From Xiphydria camelus (Eukaryota > Arthropoda > Insecta > Hymenoptera > Xiphydriidae): DNA of 64,000 bases. Positions 50,011 through 61,644 of the stretch are shown here, piece after piece. The stretch is taken from the NCBI GenBank assembly GCA_963678675.1, contig OY783198.1, positions 4,593,001-4,657,000 of the forward strand, written 5' to 3'. The position numbers and the translations under genes are program-made. Every line of letters begins with the position of its first letter. Within the stretch, counting starts at the first letter, position 1. The notes under the pieces were generated by a model that saw only the letters and a program-made list of their open reading frames with translations, had not been told where the DNA came from and searched no databases.

Positions 50011-50303
50011 CACTGAGAGAAATAGGCAATTGCTAGTGTTAAAAAATATTTCTCGAACTGAGAACATATGGTCTGAAAAATGTTCAAGAATATATTTAGA
50101 TTCTCAGTCGAAGAATATACATTTTAGATTCAAGAATACCTTCGTGTTTGGACAAGAAATTCTTCCTGCGCGAAAAGAAAATAATTACTCGAACCTATCA
50201 AATATTTTTCGACATAAAGAAACCATAGCTTGATCCCCTGGAATTATATCATGTTTTCGACTGAAGAAAAAATGTTTGGCACTAGCAATTATTTCTCTCT
50301 GTG
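50011..50303. mobile_element. MITE family E, complete copy with TA flanks
   Basis: CACTGAGAGAAATAGGCAAT to agcaattatttctctctgtg, flanked by TA (50009-50010 and 50304-50305). Long palindromic interior with repeated tcaagaata motifs. Confidence 0.85.
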
Positions 50304-51855
50304 TACGTTTATATGAAGCTTTATTCCAATACATATGTAATTATGAAAATTGATACACTCTTCCTTATGAAATTATCCTTACAAATTTTTTAACGGAGTT
50401 CATTAATTTTCATAATATTCAGCATACTTGATGAAAGCTTTATACACAATTACATCAAGTTTGATATAAATGTTTGTACGGTGAAGTTTTTATTTTCAAA
50501 ACTCACGCCAATGCGTGCGTAGAACTAGTACCCATAGGTATGTCACGAGTAAAAGTGCGCGTTTCGATTTCGTATTAATGTTATTCTGAATTGGCCGCAG
50601 GGCCGCGCGACGCGAGCTCGTTAACGGGCTTGAATCACTAATTATCGTCGCGCGGTGCATTGTTTCCCCCGCAGGGCTCTGATACGCGCTCGATATTCGG
50701 CGGCGACGCGCGCCAACCGTCGAAAGAGTGAAAATTCGAGAGTGAAAATTCGAGCCGTGTTACGGAAATACCGCGATCTCGTCGATAAGCCGTTCGATTG
50801 AGAAATTCGCGTCGTTACCCAAGAAAGTGGACCGCGCGCGGGGCGAGCGCCGCTGTATCGCGGGTAGCGGGGGGGAAGGGGCGCGTTGTTTCGCAAAATT
50901 GGATCGGAGCGAACAGCGGCGGCTGGAAAAAGGGGAACCGAGCCGCGACCGACCGAGTGAATTCGTCGTCGACGTTCGTCGCGCTTGCGAAAAGTCGCCG
51001 CAGCTGTAGATTTTCCTCGCGTTTCCACCGGCTTTCCATCACGCGTCTCTCTCGGGCAGCCGACTCGAAACGATTTTCCTCAGCAGCGATCGCTTTCCCC
51101 GCGACCGAGGAATCGCTTCGTATCGGTTTCGCCGATTAACCCTCGCCTCCCTCTCTCTTCCCCGACGCCCTCGCCGCCGCGCGACTCCCCCGCGTGCGAC
51201 ACGCCACGCGGTATCACCGATATCGCGTCCGTCGCCCGCAGCGGCAGCGGCGCGCGTTTATCGTCAGCGCCGCGAGTACGGCGCAGGGCGCGCGAGAGCT
51301 GGCCCCGTCTTTGGCCCCTCCCTTGTGCCCCCACCCCTGGCAGCGAGCGCCGGCAGTCCCACCGCGCGAGCAGCGGCAAGGGTTCCCCCACCCGGGAGAG
51401 CGGCGCAGGACCCGCGCGGCCCACCTGTGCCGCGGATGGACCCTGCACGCTCCTCCGTACGCGCGGCACCGTGCGCCCCCCGTTGATCCGACGCACAGTG
51501 TGTCCGTAAGGCCCCGAAGTGCGCGAGCACGATCCGTCTCGTTGCACCGCAGCGGCAGCGCGCCGATTCGAAATCACGCCGGTGGTGGGGTCCGATTCGG
51601 GAATCGACGTGGACACCCTCGCGTTTGAAAGTCATTCACCTAACGGTCATCGCGGCGCGGGCACCGTCTCTTTCGCCGCGTCTCTCCCCCTTCGCCTCGC
51701 GCGGACGAAGGAAACCCGCGCGCTCGCTCCCGCGGATGACGACGACAACAGCCGCTGGGATCGCCGTCGCGTGTTCCCTCGTGGATGCCGAGCGTCTTGT
51801 CTGCCGCGCGCGTCGACTCGGACTCGGGTGGTTTTTTTTCACGTCGGCGACAGTG
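50304..51855. other. Family-K fragment then CpG-rich promoter-like stretch
   Basis: 50303-50478 matches the fold-back repeat at 5235-5695 (gaagctttattccaatac, aatgtaattatgaaaattga). 50580-51855 is strongly CpG-rich with open frames on both strands and leads into the candidate first exon. It could be the core promoter region. Confidence 0.45.
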
Positions 51856-51889
51856 TCAGTGATTGTTTTTTCGTTCGGCGAAAAGGAGA
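51856..51889 (+). promoter_or_regulatory. Candidate initiator promoter (TCAGT) with weak downstream element
   Basis: TCAGT, the arthropod initiator core, sits at 51856-51860 in GC-rich DNA just upstream of the candidate exon. GGAGA falls at +28 to +32, one base off the DPE consensus. No TATA box is evident. TCAGT is short and common, so this is suggestive only. Confidence 0.25.
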
Positions 51890-52200
51890 TAAGCGTGGTT
51901 TTCGCGGGCGACGCAAGGAGAGTCGCAAGAAACGGGTCCGTCCTCGATGAAGAGACGACACCGCGGGAAGAGGATGTGCCGTGCGTCTAGAAAGTGATAA
52001 ACACTCGAGACCGCGGACGCGTTGTTTTCCTTTAACACTTTCCCGAGTTCTCGGAGTTGTGGAATTTTCGTTGGTGCGGCGGTGAGAGCGAAGCCGACGA
52101 AAGTCGTCGACGTCGATGGAGCGTCGGAGCTGAGCCTCCGCGACGGGAGATAACTGCGGATACACCCGTCAATCGGTTTCTCCAGCGTCGTTCGAACGAG
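51858..52200 (+). other. knrl: Candidate non-coding first exon of the knirps-family gene
   Basis: The ATG exon begins exactly at an acceptor, so a 5' exon is required. The strongest upstream donor I noticed is aacgag|gtaagc at 52200/52201, at the end of a CpG-rich stretch. Splicing 52200 to 57477 gives a 5,276-bp intron. The frame continuous with the family ATG is open from about 52036 to the donor but contains no ATG, so this exon would be purely 5' UTR. It has short upstream ATGs near 51946 and 52114. The 5' boundary is only an initiator guess, and other upstream exons are equally possible. Confidence 0.35.
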
Positions 52201-52512
52201 GTAAGCGATGCGTCCTCTCCTCGCTTTTTTCCCCCGCCGTCCCCCGTCACGCGTTATCGCGCGATCGGTTTCCCCAAAGTCGGAAAATATCCAAGTCCTT
52301 ATCGCCGAGGCCCGAAAAACGATTCCACTCGTCCCGGCGGCGCCGCGGAATGTGAACGAGCTCGGGATTCCTGCGTCTCGCACGTGCGAGCGCATCCGTG
52401 ACACGCGCGCTATAAACAAAGAGGTAGGGAGAGGAGGACCGCGCGGAATCGGTGAGAAATATAGAACACTATCGGATATGGGAACGAACGAGAGGGAAAT
52501 GATGTACGAGTG

Positions 52513-52783
52513 CACTGAGGGAAGAAGTCTGGTTGAGTATAAACCTAATGAAACAATTTATTTGAGATAAATAGAGATTTATTGTCGCGTCTGACAAAAC
52601 TTTTTTGGAATTATATCAGGATAGGTAAATGTGTTGCATGTCTCTGTAGTCAAGTACGAATCTAGTAGAACGTCAATCTAATACTGATAGACTTTTGTTC
52701 GCTGTGAAAAAATTCCTATTCGTCTCAAATAAATATTTCTATTATATATAGGTTCTCATTTGACTGGACCTTTTTTCCGGGTG
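52513..52783. mobile_element. MITE family B
   Basis: CACTGAGGGAAGAAGTCTGG at the left and actggaccttttttccgggtg at the right, followed by TA. Lies just after the candidate exon-1 donor. Confidence 0.8.
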
Positions 52784-52909
52784 TAACGAGGTGCTTGCTG
52801 CGATTGAGACACGATAAGGTTGGATCTGAGAGAATTTGAGTAACGCGGAGATTCTTGAGGTGCATTCATGATTTCATTGTTGCGGCAATCCACGGCGGTT
52901 GCCGTGGTA

Positions 52910-53155
52910 CAGCGAGAAAACAGTTTATGTATTTATAGTTAATATACGTAGGTATAGTTAATTATGGCGAAAGAAATATTTATTTGGGCCAAATCATTTT
53001 GGGTTTGGGATATTCATCGGCTGTTACTTTATTTCTATTTGAATGAAGGAGACATTCTGATATAATTAATGTATATTTATTTGGCTCGATGAAATATTTC
53101 TTTCGCTATAATGAAATATGCATTTATTAACTATAAATAAACTCTTCTCTCAGTG
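52910..53155. mobile_element. MITE family I, complete copy
   Basis: CAGCGAGAAAACAGTTTATG (preceded by TA) and aaactcttctctcagtg. Inner arms ttaattatggcgaaagaaat and atttctttcgctataatga are inverted. Confidence 0.85.
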
Positions 53156-53379
53156 CAGTAATCGAATGTTATTTTTTTATCTATACGCGTTGAAATAATT
53201 TCCGTGGTAGTAGAGCAGGTAGCTCTGCCTTTACTAGATCTGATATCCTATGGAGATCCGCGAATAGTCAATTCCCACGCGAACCCGACGTGCGATAAAT
53301 ATTGAGAAGCGCTCATTGATGCAGTTTTCGCGCGATATCTGTTGTGGAATCGGACTAATGGCCTTAATCTGCATAAAAC

Positions 53380-53580
53380 TGTAAGCTCTATAAGATGCTA
53401 CTGACACTACTTTGTACAAAACTGTAAGTTCTGTAGGGTGTTACATTCTATACACCACATGACAAAACTCTGTAATTTTATAGAATGTACCACCACCTTA
53501 TAGCACTTATACTTTGTAAAGAATAGCGCTACACACTTTGTAACATTACACAGACTCTTTATGTGACTTTGTAGAATGTG
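53380..53580. repeat. Degenerate short-motif repeat
   Basis: aaactgtaag-tct-taaga/ggg, ttctatacaccac, tagaatgtacc and gtagaatgtgcacc recur in imperfect form over ~200 bp. Identity unclear. Confidence 0.4.
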
Positions 53581-53810
53581 CACCGACGAAAAAAATGTGT
53601 TTCATTCAATCATCGGTGAGGTTGATACGGCGAATTTCACGGTATAATTATTTCAAGTAGATATTCTCGTACTCTTCAACTTCAAACTGATTGCTCTTCG
53701 ACTCTATTTATTTTTCCCTACACTCTTATGGCATCGAAACAGTTGCACCGTGAGGTTCGCCGTGTTCAACCTCACCGATGGTTGAATGAAGCAAATTTTG
53801 TTTCTCAGTG
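53581..53810. mobile_element. MITE family J
   Basis: tttcattcaatcatcggtga with gatacggcgaatttcacgg at the left is inverted at the right as accgtgaggttcgccgtg with tcaccgatggttgaatgaa. The right end is tttctcagtg, followed by TA. A related left end is at 11066. Confidence 0.85.
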
Positions 53811-54810
53811 TAGCACTTTACAGAACAGCTTCGTGCAAAATAGTGCCACTCTGGAGTCCCCGAAACAGTTTCATTAAACGGTTTCACGGAGCTTCTCTAC
53901 TTTTTTTCTCTCCATAGCACTCTGACCATTTTCACCTCGCTAACAGGCTATGCGGGGGTACGTGTTTAAAACGGCGGTACGAACGTGCTCACCCGGCTCA
54001 AACCCCCGCGGTCGACACTTTTTACAATTGTCCCGAATAATTGGGTATGCCAACGGGCCGTTTACGGCGACGGCCGGAAATTTGACGAAAAAAAAAAATG
54101 ACCCACAGGCCCCGCTCGTCACTTTACTGCGCCGCGAAAGCCCGTTTTTGCTCGGCCAATAAAACGAGACGACGAAGTCGTCGGCCGAAAAGCGAACCGA
54201 ATTTTTGTCGTCGCACCGGTAAACGCGTAAAAACGTGGGCAGATCGACGCGGGGTGGTCGTGAGAGGGTGGACGCAACCGAGGACCGGGGGCTGTATACG
54301 CGCGGTCGTCGTAAAGCACGATCCACCCGCGTCCGGGGAAAACAGCGCCGTTTGAAGAGCTCCGACGCGTTATGCTCCAACCGACGCTGGAAAAATCGAC
54401 GCCGTGTCGCGACACCGCGCCGCGCTTCTGAGGTCGATACGCAATCGGGCGGTGACCCGCGCAGCGATCGCGCTTTGGAAAAGCCGCGCAGCAGCGCGGC
54501 GGGGTAGCTCCAGCTCCCTCGAGCGAGACTCAACCTTGCGAACGTCCGGCGACGCCGTCCTTTGCAACGCTTAGTCAACGCTCGCGTTATTGACAAACGC
54601 CGGCGAGCACCGATTCTCACGGCTCGCGATCGCGTAACGACGCGGGCGGCAAGGTCCGCCTCTTCGCGATCCCGATGCCGATCTCCGCTCTCCGCGGCGC
54701 GAAGCGACACGAAGAGGACGTCGATCGCGTTCTTCGGAACTCAACTGGACGGGGAGAGGCTCGCGATTGCCGGAGTTGCGAAAACGCGTTGCTGGATGTT
54801 TCACGATCGT

Positions 54811-55424
54811 TGCTGTAATCGTAAATCTTGCTCGGAACTTTTCGGCGGGTTATCGCCACGCTTGTAGCGCATATCGATATGCATGAATTGACAGTGAGTC
54901 GGTTTTATTATTTTTTAAAAAAGATTACCACGATCTCTTCTTTGTGTGGGCTGAGAAAAAATTGTTTATAGTCGACTGGAGGAGAGCACGATCGGAACGG
55001 ATCGATATTCGTTGGAACCTTTCGATCGTAAATCTTGCTGTGAACTTTTCGAGGAGTTATCGTCATTTTTACAGCGCATATCGATAGGCATATTTTACAG
55101 TGAGTCGATTCCATCATATTTTAGACAAGATCACCGCGATCTCTTTTCTATGTAGGCTGAAAGGAAAGTTTTTCAGAGTCGATCTCGGAACGGATCCGAT
55201 ATTCGTTCGAACCTTGTAATCGTAAACCTTGCTCTGAACTTTTCGGGGGGTCATTGTCACATTTGTACAGCGCATATCGATAGGCATATTTTACAGTGAG
55301 TCGATTTTATCATTTTTTAAGAAAGGGTATACCGCGATCTCTTCTTCGTTCAGGCCGGGAAAAAGTTTCTCAAAGTCGATAGGAGGAGGACGCGATCGAA
55401 ACGGATCGATATTCGTCCGAGGCG
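54811..55424. repeat. Three-unit tandem repeat (~200 bp)
   Basis: atcgtaaatcttgct recurs at 54818, 55025 and (as atcgtaaaccttgct) 55219. Each is followed by gaacttttcg, cagcgcatatcgatagg, cagtgagtcg and cgatctcttc-type blocks. Unit 1 is the most diverged. Confidence 0.85.
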
Positions 55425-56203
55425 CATAAATATTGACGAGAAACTAAATTCGAAGGACCTTTTGTTCGAATCCAACAAGTTTTCCCCTCGTCGCAGTCGC
55501 GTGACAATCGCGGAACACCTCGCACGTAAATTACCGCCGACTGTACCTACTTTCCGATCCCCTCAAAAAGCCGCCTGCGCCGAATCCTCGTCGTCCCGAC
55601 AACGTGAGACGCGCGCCGCGTTATCGTTAAAATCGGCCCCCGCCGCGATTAAACGGATCCCGCGCGTCGCTCGGCCGCGATTCGACGCGCTCTTCGCGCG
55701 AGCCACGGCAAGAAACGCGCGTCGTTTAAATTGAATTAAGCGGCGGCGCGCGCGCACTTAACCGTGGAATATTTTGCCAGCGCCAAAGTCCGCCGATTGA
55801 ACCGCGACGCGATTGCCACACTCGTTCGATGCCCGAGTTTTTCCGTCAAAGTCGAAAATGTTCAGCGGCTGTGACAATTGCGAAAAATCGTACAAAAGTG
55901 AAATTCACCTTCTCCTCCCCCTCCTGCCGCCTCGCCCGCCGATCGGCGGCGGTGAGTCACTGCGGCGCGCACCGCGCCGCTCGGGAAGGAAACTCTCGGA
56001 CGGGAGCCGCCGGCGCGACGCTGGGAATCGGTGCGCGCGATTGCCGCGATCGATCGATTTCGATCACGCGGCGATTTTCGTTTCGAGCCGCGCGCGGGAA
56101 CCGATTCGCGACGGCGCGGCTCGAGTCGCGCGTTTCCAAAGCGTCGCTCGAGCGTGTACGACGAAAAGCGACGACGACGGCGAAGGCTGATCGCGCGATG
56201 GTG

Positions 56204-56448
56204 CGCTGAGAAAAACAATTCGGCTGAAATAGCCAAACGTACATTTAATTAAATACTTTTGGTTATTCCGACCAAAGTACTGGTCAATTGAACGAAATAT
56301 CTAGGTATTCCAACAAAACGTTTAGTCAATCTAACCAAAAAGTAGTGAGTTTGACAAAACAAACGGAGAGAGGATCCATATTTCATCAAACGGTTTGGTC
56401 CTCGTCTCCAAGATTTCGATGAGATCGACCGAGTTATTCTTCACAGCG
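56204..56448. mobile_element. MITE family A
   Basis: CGCTGAGAAAAACAATTCGG to gagttattcttcacagcg, followed by TA. Contains ccatatttcatcaaacggtt and tctccaagatttcgatgag. Confidence 0.85.
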
Positions 56449-57476
56449 TACGGACGGCACCTATATAGCTTCGAGACGAGGGCAGCAAAAGACGTGAACG
56501 CTTCGCGCGTCGTCGCCGCGCACACGAACTCCGCGTTAGAGTCAACGACTGTAGGGTGTAGGTCAGGAGAGAGAAAGAGAGACGCGTACGCCGCGGTTAC
56601 CGAGCCGAGTGTCCCTCGCGACGCTCGAAACGCTTGATCAAACAATCGATGTCTCTTCCATTAGCTGAAATTTACCTTTCCATTTAGCGAGAGCCCGTCA
56701 CGTATGAAAGTCGGTGCGCGACAGCCGCGCGATATGTGGGTCGGCGTTTTGGTCTCGTTCGGCGCGCCACGATGAGATCTCCCCCCGTTCCACGACCTTC
56801 GCGCGAACACTCCTGCGGTGGGTCGCCCGCGCGCGAGGCAACCGTGACGCAACGCGCGCGCGCGACCGAGCGCCGAGGATCGCCAGGACCCCGGCGAAAG
56901 AGCCGCGCTGGGAAGATCGCGGGAAAGCGCGACCGCGCGGAAGTCCTCGCCGCGAGGATGCGGAAGCGATCGAAGTGATCGTCATCGTCGCTTCGGCGCG
57001 GCTCGTCGCCGACTTTGTTCGCGGCGCGGTTATAGGCGAAAAAAGAATTTTCCGCTCGTTGAACGGAACACGCACCGCTTTCCACGATTCAGCGATTCAC
57101 GCTCCGAAGCCGCAGCGATTGCGCAACGCCGGCAACTCTTCTTTCCCAATACTCTCCTTCTCGATCCGAGCGAGTGCGCGATAACGATTACATTGTGAAC
57201 TCATCGAACGGTAAAATGCGAGGTGTTGCGCAAGAGTAGATATCAACTCGGCGCGGGCGCGCGCGCAGGGACGTTTTTCCTGCTCGGCGGTGTGCACAGT
57301 GGTGGGATGTGCGTGGCGCGGTACCGCGCGCGCGCGCGCGCCGGTATTTTCTTTTTCCGTCCGTCCGAGACAAACCGCGCGAGCCTTCGAGACTCTGTCG
57401 TGGTCTAGTTGCCGGCGCGGTTGCATTATTTCCGCGCGCGGCGAGACTCAACGCCACGCTTCCCTTTCTGTTTCAG

Positions 57477-57554
57477 ATGAATCAGCAGTGCAAGGTGTGC
57501 GGCGAACCGGCGGCGGGTTTCCACTTTGGTGCCTTCACGTGCGAGGGATGCAAG
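57477..57554 (+). CDS. knrl: First coding exon of the knirps-family gene: zinc finger 1
   Basis: This exon has 26 codons, from ATG to the lysine of CEGCK. A pyrimidine-rich acceptor (ttccctttctgtttcag) ends at 57476, immediately before the ATG. The donor is caag|gtgggg at 57554/57555, and the intron is phase 0. The exon holds all four zinc ligands of finger 1 and the first half of the recognition helix, so the DNA-binding domain is split at the position typical for this family. Because the ATG abuts an acceptor, at least one non-coding 5' exon must lie upstream. The reading frame stays open upstream to about 57309, but that peptide looks like translated CpG-rich intron and includes the polypyrimidine tract. 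Confidence 0.94.
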
Positions 57555-60500
57555 GTGGGGTTCTCGCGTCGATCGATGCGATCTTTCTCCTCTACTCGGG
57601 GCCCCGGGTTTTTCGCTCGGGATGGCAACGTTCGGTGTGGCGTAATTTATCGATACTCATTCTACCGATCGTTGAAGGATCGACGGGGGTTGCTGGTACC
57701 ATTAAACGGACCATGGATGCAGTTGAAAAAACCTTTGTTACGCAGTTATACGCGGAAAAAAAGGATTTTGCAGTTTTAACAAAACCGGGCTTTGCTGAGA
57801 ATTTCTTGCCATTATGACAAAAATATTATCTGTGGCGGCAAAAGTCATGTCCAATAATCGTACAAATATTTGCTGGGTTCCCAGTTAAGCCGAGATTTGC
57901 TGAGACTGCAAAATCATTTTTTTCTATGTAGCAACAATAAGGTTGCGGCTTGTGATAGCAATGTACCATGGTCAAATTAACCACAAAAGTAGATTAATAG
58001 TATTACTACGTGGTAGTACACTATAAATAAATTTTAGCATTTTCACAATACACCTTTACATAAAGCTTTTCTCCAATACGTGATTTCCAATGGTTCTTTC
58101 AATCAGATTTTCCTTTGAGTGTATTGACCGACCCCTACATTCCCCTTATCCTATCCGATTATTATCAGCTGTACTCAGAGGAGCAAAGTCGATTAACGCC
58201 TGCCCGTGGATCCTTCATTAAGCGGTAGGACAAGTATTGACAAACAATGCCACACCGACTATTACTATCCCGAGTGAAAGACCCTGTACAGGTACCTCGA
58301 GCGTTAGTATAGTATAGATCTTAATCTTAAGACGCGTGAGGGACGAGTTCGAGTTCTACTTTCGCGCGTCTCATTTGAAAGCGAACATGGACGCGTGTAT
58401 TTCTCGTTCGATTAACCCGGCGCTATGTTTCCTTCGGGACGAGACACCCGCGTACGGCGTTTATAAGAAGACGCGCGCGAGTTTGTCCAATCCGCCTCGC
58501 GTACGCGTCACGTACGGCCGTTGTTTTTCCTCTCGCGCTCTCCAGCTTTTTCCTCGCCCTGCCGTCTCCTCTCACTCTCTTCCCCTGTCCCTTTCGTGGA
58601 CCCGCGGGGGCGTGCGCGCGCGGTTTCACAAAGCCTCGGAATCGCTTTCACGACCCGCTACGAGCTGAGGTTAAACGTTTGGCTAGGCATGCGTGTCAGA
58701 GGGCCCAAAGTGTCCGAGTAAACTACATAACAGTTTCTGCAGAGCGGCCGCGGTCTGGCGAGCTCGCCGCGTGACTGCTCGACGGTGCGGCGGCGCGCGG
58801 GTAGCCGAGAGGTTTTTACGGAGGAAGGCGGCGGTGGCGGCGGAGGGGGGGAGGTGACATGCTACGGTGGGCCTGAAAACGAAAATAACGAAACGAAACA
58901 ATGTCGAGCTGACGTAACCGGTAACTAGGGCGGAAACAATCGTGGCGGACAGGTGCGAAGCGCCGGAAGCCCCCTCCGCCAGCCACCGCGCGTTCGGAAC
59001 GCTCGAAATCGCGAATCGCGCGCGCGCCAGGGCCGATCAACTTCCGATCCCCGCGCGGGAGAATTCGCGGACCGGAAGCGCCGCCGCTCGATCGTCGAAA
59101 TATCCGTGAATTTCTGGCGACGTTCTTTGACTTTCGGACGCGAGTCGATTCGCGGGAAGACGCGGCATTTTCTCTCTCTCTCCCTCCTGCGATCATGTCG
59201 TAATGGCACTTCCGAGCGTACACGGAGCCCCGCGTGCCGCTCCGCGGAGCGACGCCCAGAGCACGCTACGCGGAACGGAGCGACGAGTGGAACGCGCGCT
59301 AGGTATTATAAATATGCGGAGTCTCGGCGATGCGCATTGGGAGCAGTGGGCCACGGGAAGAGCTCGTTTTCAGGACAAACGAACCAGAAACTATTAATAA
59401 TATTCCGCGAGCGGACGAGCGGAAAAAGTGAGAGTACGCGGCGCGTGACGGAATCGACGCGCGGGGATCCCCGTGTTCGGCGTCGCGGGGGAGGAGTTCA
59501 TCGAGAGAGGTGAACATCTTCAGGGCTCCCATTCGGTCAGATGTTAAATAGTAGTGAGTTTTTATGATTCCTTATTTTTAAACAATTACCAAAAAATTAC
59601 CAATCTTTCCTCATTCGAGCATTGTGAAGGGATAAGAAAAATCGGTCTAATGGTGTTTGTATTATAAAAAATTCGATAGAGTTTCGAGGAAATAATATTG
59701 AAAGAAAGTGACTAAGATTTGTATTCGAAATCATTTATTTTTATTAGAACGCATCGAAATATTGAGGTATAGAAGACAACAGATAAGATCCCTCTCAAAG
59801 AACAAATACCTTGGCAAACCTTCATATTACAAGACTTTCTCATACATTGAGAAAAAAGGTCTAGTTGAATATGAACCTGATAAAACAAATTATCTAAGAT
59901 AAATAGGAATTTATTCACATCGAACAAAAGTCTATTTGAACTAGATAAATATTTTGCATATCTTTTTACGAATATAGTAGAACGTTTATTTAACGCAAAT
60001 AGACTTTTGTCCGATGTGAATAAATTACCACTCATCTCTCAAATACATTTCTCCATTATATATATAGGTTCGTATTCAACCAGACCTTTTCCCTGGGTGT
60101 ACTACAAGAAACACGCGCAACGATATCGACTGCACGTTACGCGCTATCACGACGATTTATAGAATTTGAGTACCGATGGCATAACCGTCTCAACACTGAG
60201 AGTTCATACGAATTATTGCAGCGTTTTTTAGCGACGGGAAGGTATAGCAAAATTATTCGATGAATCACGGAACGAAATCTTAAGAATAATGATTTTTTAT
60301 GACTTTTTACTGACTCGATTGAAAAAGATGACTTTTTTTTGACCAATCATTAAAAAAATTACTGAGTGGGAGTCCTGCATCTTCCAAAAGAGGGAGGGAA
60401 AGATAGTTCGAGAAGAGCTCGCGCGAGCCCCTCGCTTTGGTTACCCGCCCGAAAAAGTTATCCAACGATAAGCGCCGGTTGTGTACAGCGCACCGTCGAC

Positions 60501-61609
60501 GGACGCGGTTCACCTCGCGGGTAATTTCAACGCGCGTACGACACCTGTCAATCTCCCCGGCGGTAGACGCCGAGAGACTCAAGGCTGCGAGCGAGCGATT
60601 TCGTCGCGCGCGCTCCGTCGGAGCGCTCCGCGTTTAGAGCGGCGTCCTCGCCGCCGTAAACGACGTCGGTTTCGAGACGACCCTCTCCTCCCTCTCTCTC
60701 GGGATAGTATACAGTCCCGCTACGCGCTAGATAAGTCAACTCACGCGATGGAAGAGCCTTTCGCACAGTACAGCTCTCGCTCGACAATCCTAGAACTCTC
60801 GTCGTCGTCGGAGGAGGAGGAGGAGGAGGAGGAGTAGGACTCGAGTCGCGAGCAAGCACGAAACCGTGTCGGAATCGTACGCCGATTGCACCATTCGGGC
60901 AGCAATTAGCTCGAATAGTAGGCCGCACGCGCCTTGGCTCGGCTTGTCGTCCCCTCTGCGCTCCGGCGGCCGCGCTCTCGATGAATGAAACAATGAAAAC
61001 GTGGTTACGCTAATGTTACTCGCGAGCGCGACGCAACGACCGACGTTAACCGGGTTGCGTGGCGCGATTAACCGCTCGAGCTGGATCCCACGAAGTCGCG
61101 CGGCATCCTCGGTCGCCGCTCGCCGTTCCATATTTCTCGGCGGCCTTCGTAATAAACGGTCCGCGAAAGCTCTCGTACGGCGTCGTCGCCGCGACGATAT
61201 CGAGTACACGGTAAAAGAGTGGTGTTAATTTGTAACGTCATTTCACCGGTGCGGGGAGCTATATGGACCACATTTTGGTGTCGTTCGGTCTTGCGCCACT
61301 GTTATCCAACACCAAAAGTAATTTATATAGGTCCTCACATTGCAGAATTTTGTACAGCGTACGCATTGCAATTAACACGTTCGATTTTTCCCATCGCAGT
61401 CCTTCTTCGGGCGCTCCTACAACAACCTCAGCAGCATCTCGGAGTGCAAGAACGGCGGCGAGTGCGTCATCAACAAGAAGAACCGAACGGCCTGCAAGGC
61501 TTGTCGCCTCAGAAAATGCCTGGTGGTCGGCATGTCAAAGTCGGGCTCACGGTACGGTCGCAGGTCCAACTGGTTCAAGATCCACTGTCTGCTTCAAGAG
61601 CAGCAACAG

Positions 61610-61644
<35 letters not shown>

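Larger units (their letters stand above)
52201..57476 (+). other. knrl: Candidate intron 1 / upstream region with repeats
   Basis: If the 52200 donor is used, this is a 5,276-bp intron ending in a strong polypyrimidine tract and CAG at 57474-57476. It contains MITEs of families B (52513), I (52910), J (53581) and A (56204), a three-unit tandem repeat at 54811-55424, and CpG-rich stretches at 53940-54800 and 55440-57470. The long open frames in those CpG-rich parts occur on both strands and show no domain. Confidence 0.4.
57555..61399 (+). other. knrl: Intron 2 of the knirps-family gene
   Basis: GT-AG phase-0 intron of 3,845 bp that splits the DNA-binding domain between CEGCK and SFFGR. It contains a family-G MITE near its 5' end, a family-K fragment near 58060-58090, a CpG-rich block at 58330-59550, a family-B MITE at 59845-60099, a GGA run at 60800-60835 and a family-F MITE ending 40 bp before the 3' splice site. 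A likely branch region (ttaacac-like) lies at about 61371-61380, between the MITE and the acceptor. Confidence 0.93.

Noticed and set aside
51080..51990. Cluster of 120-180-codon frames on both strands
   Set aside because: All frames are Arg/Ala/Pro/Ser-rich, as expected in CpG-rich promoter-like DNA, and no family is recognised.
53940..54710. 256-codon minus-strand open frame
   Set aside because: Arg/Ser-rich peptide from CpG-rich DNA with few stops. No motif, and other frames are open as well.
57309..57476. In-frame N-terminal extension of the receptor
   Set aside because: The frame is open, but it would translate the polypyrimidine tract, and the family N terminus starts at the ATG right after the acceptor.
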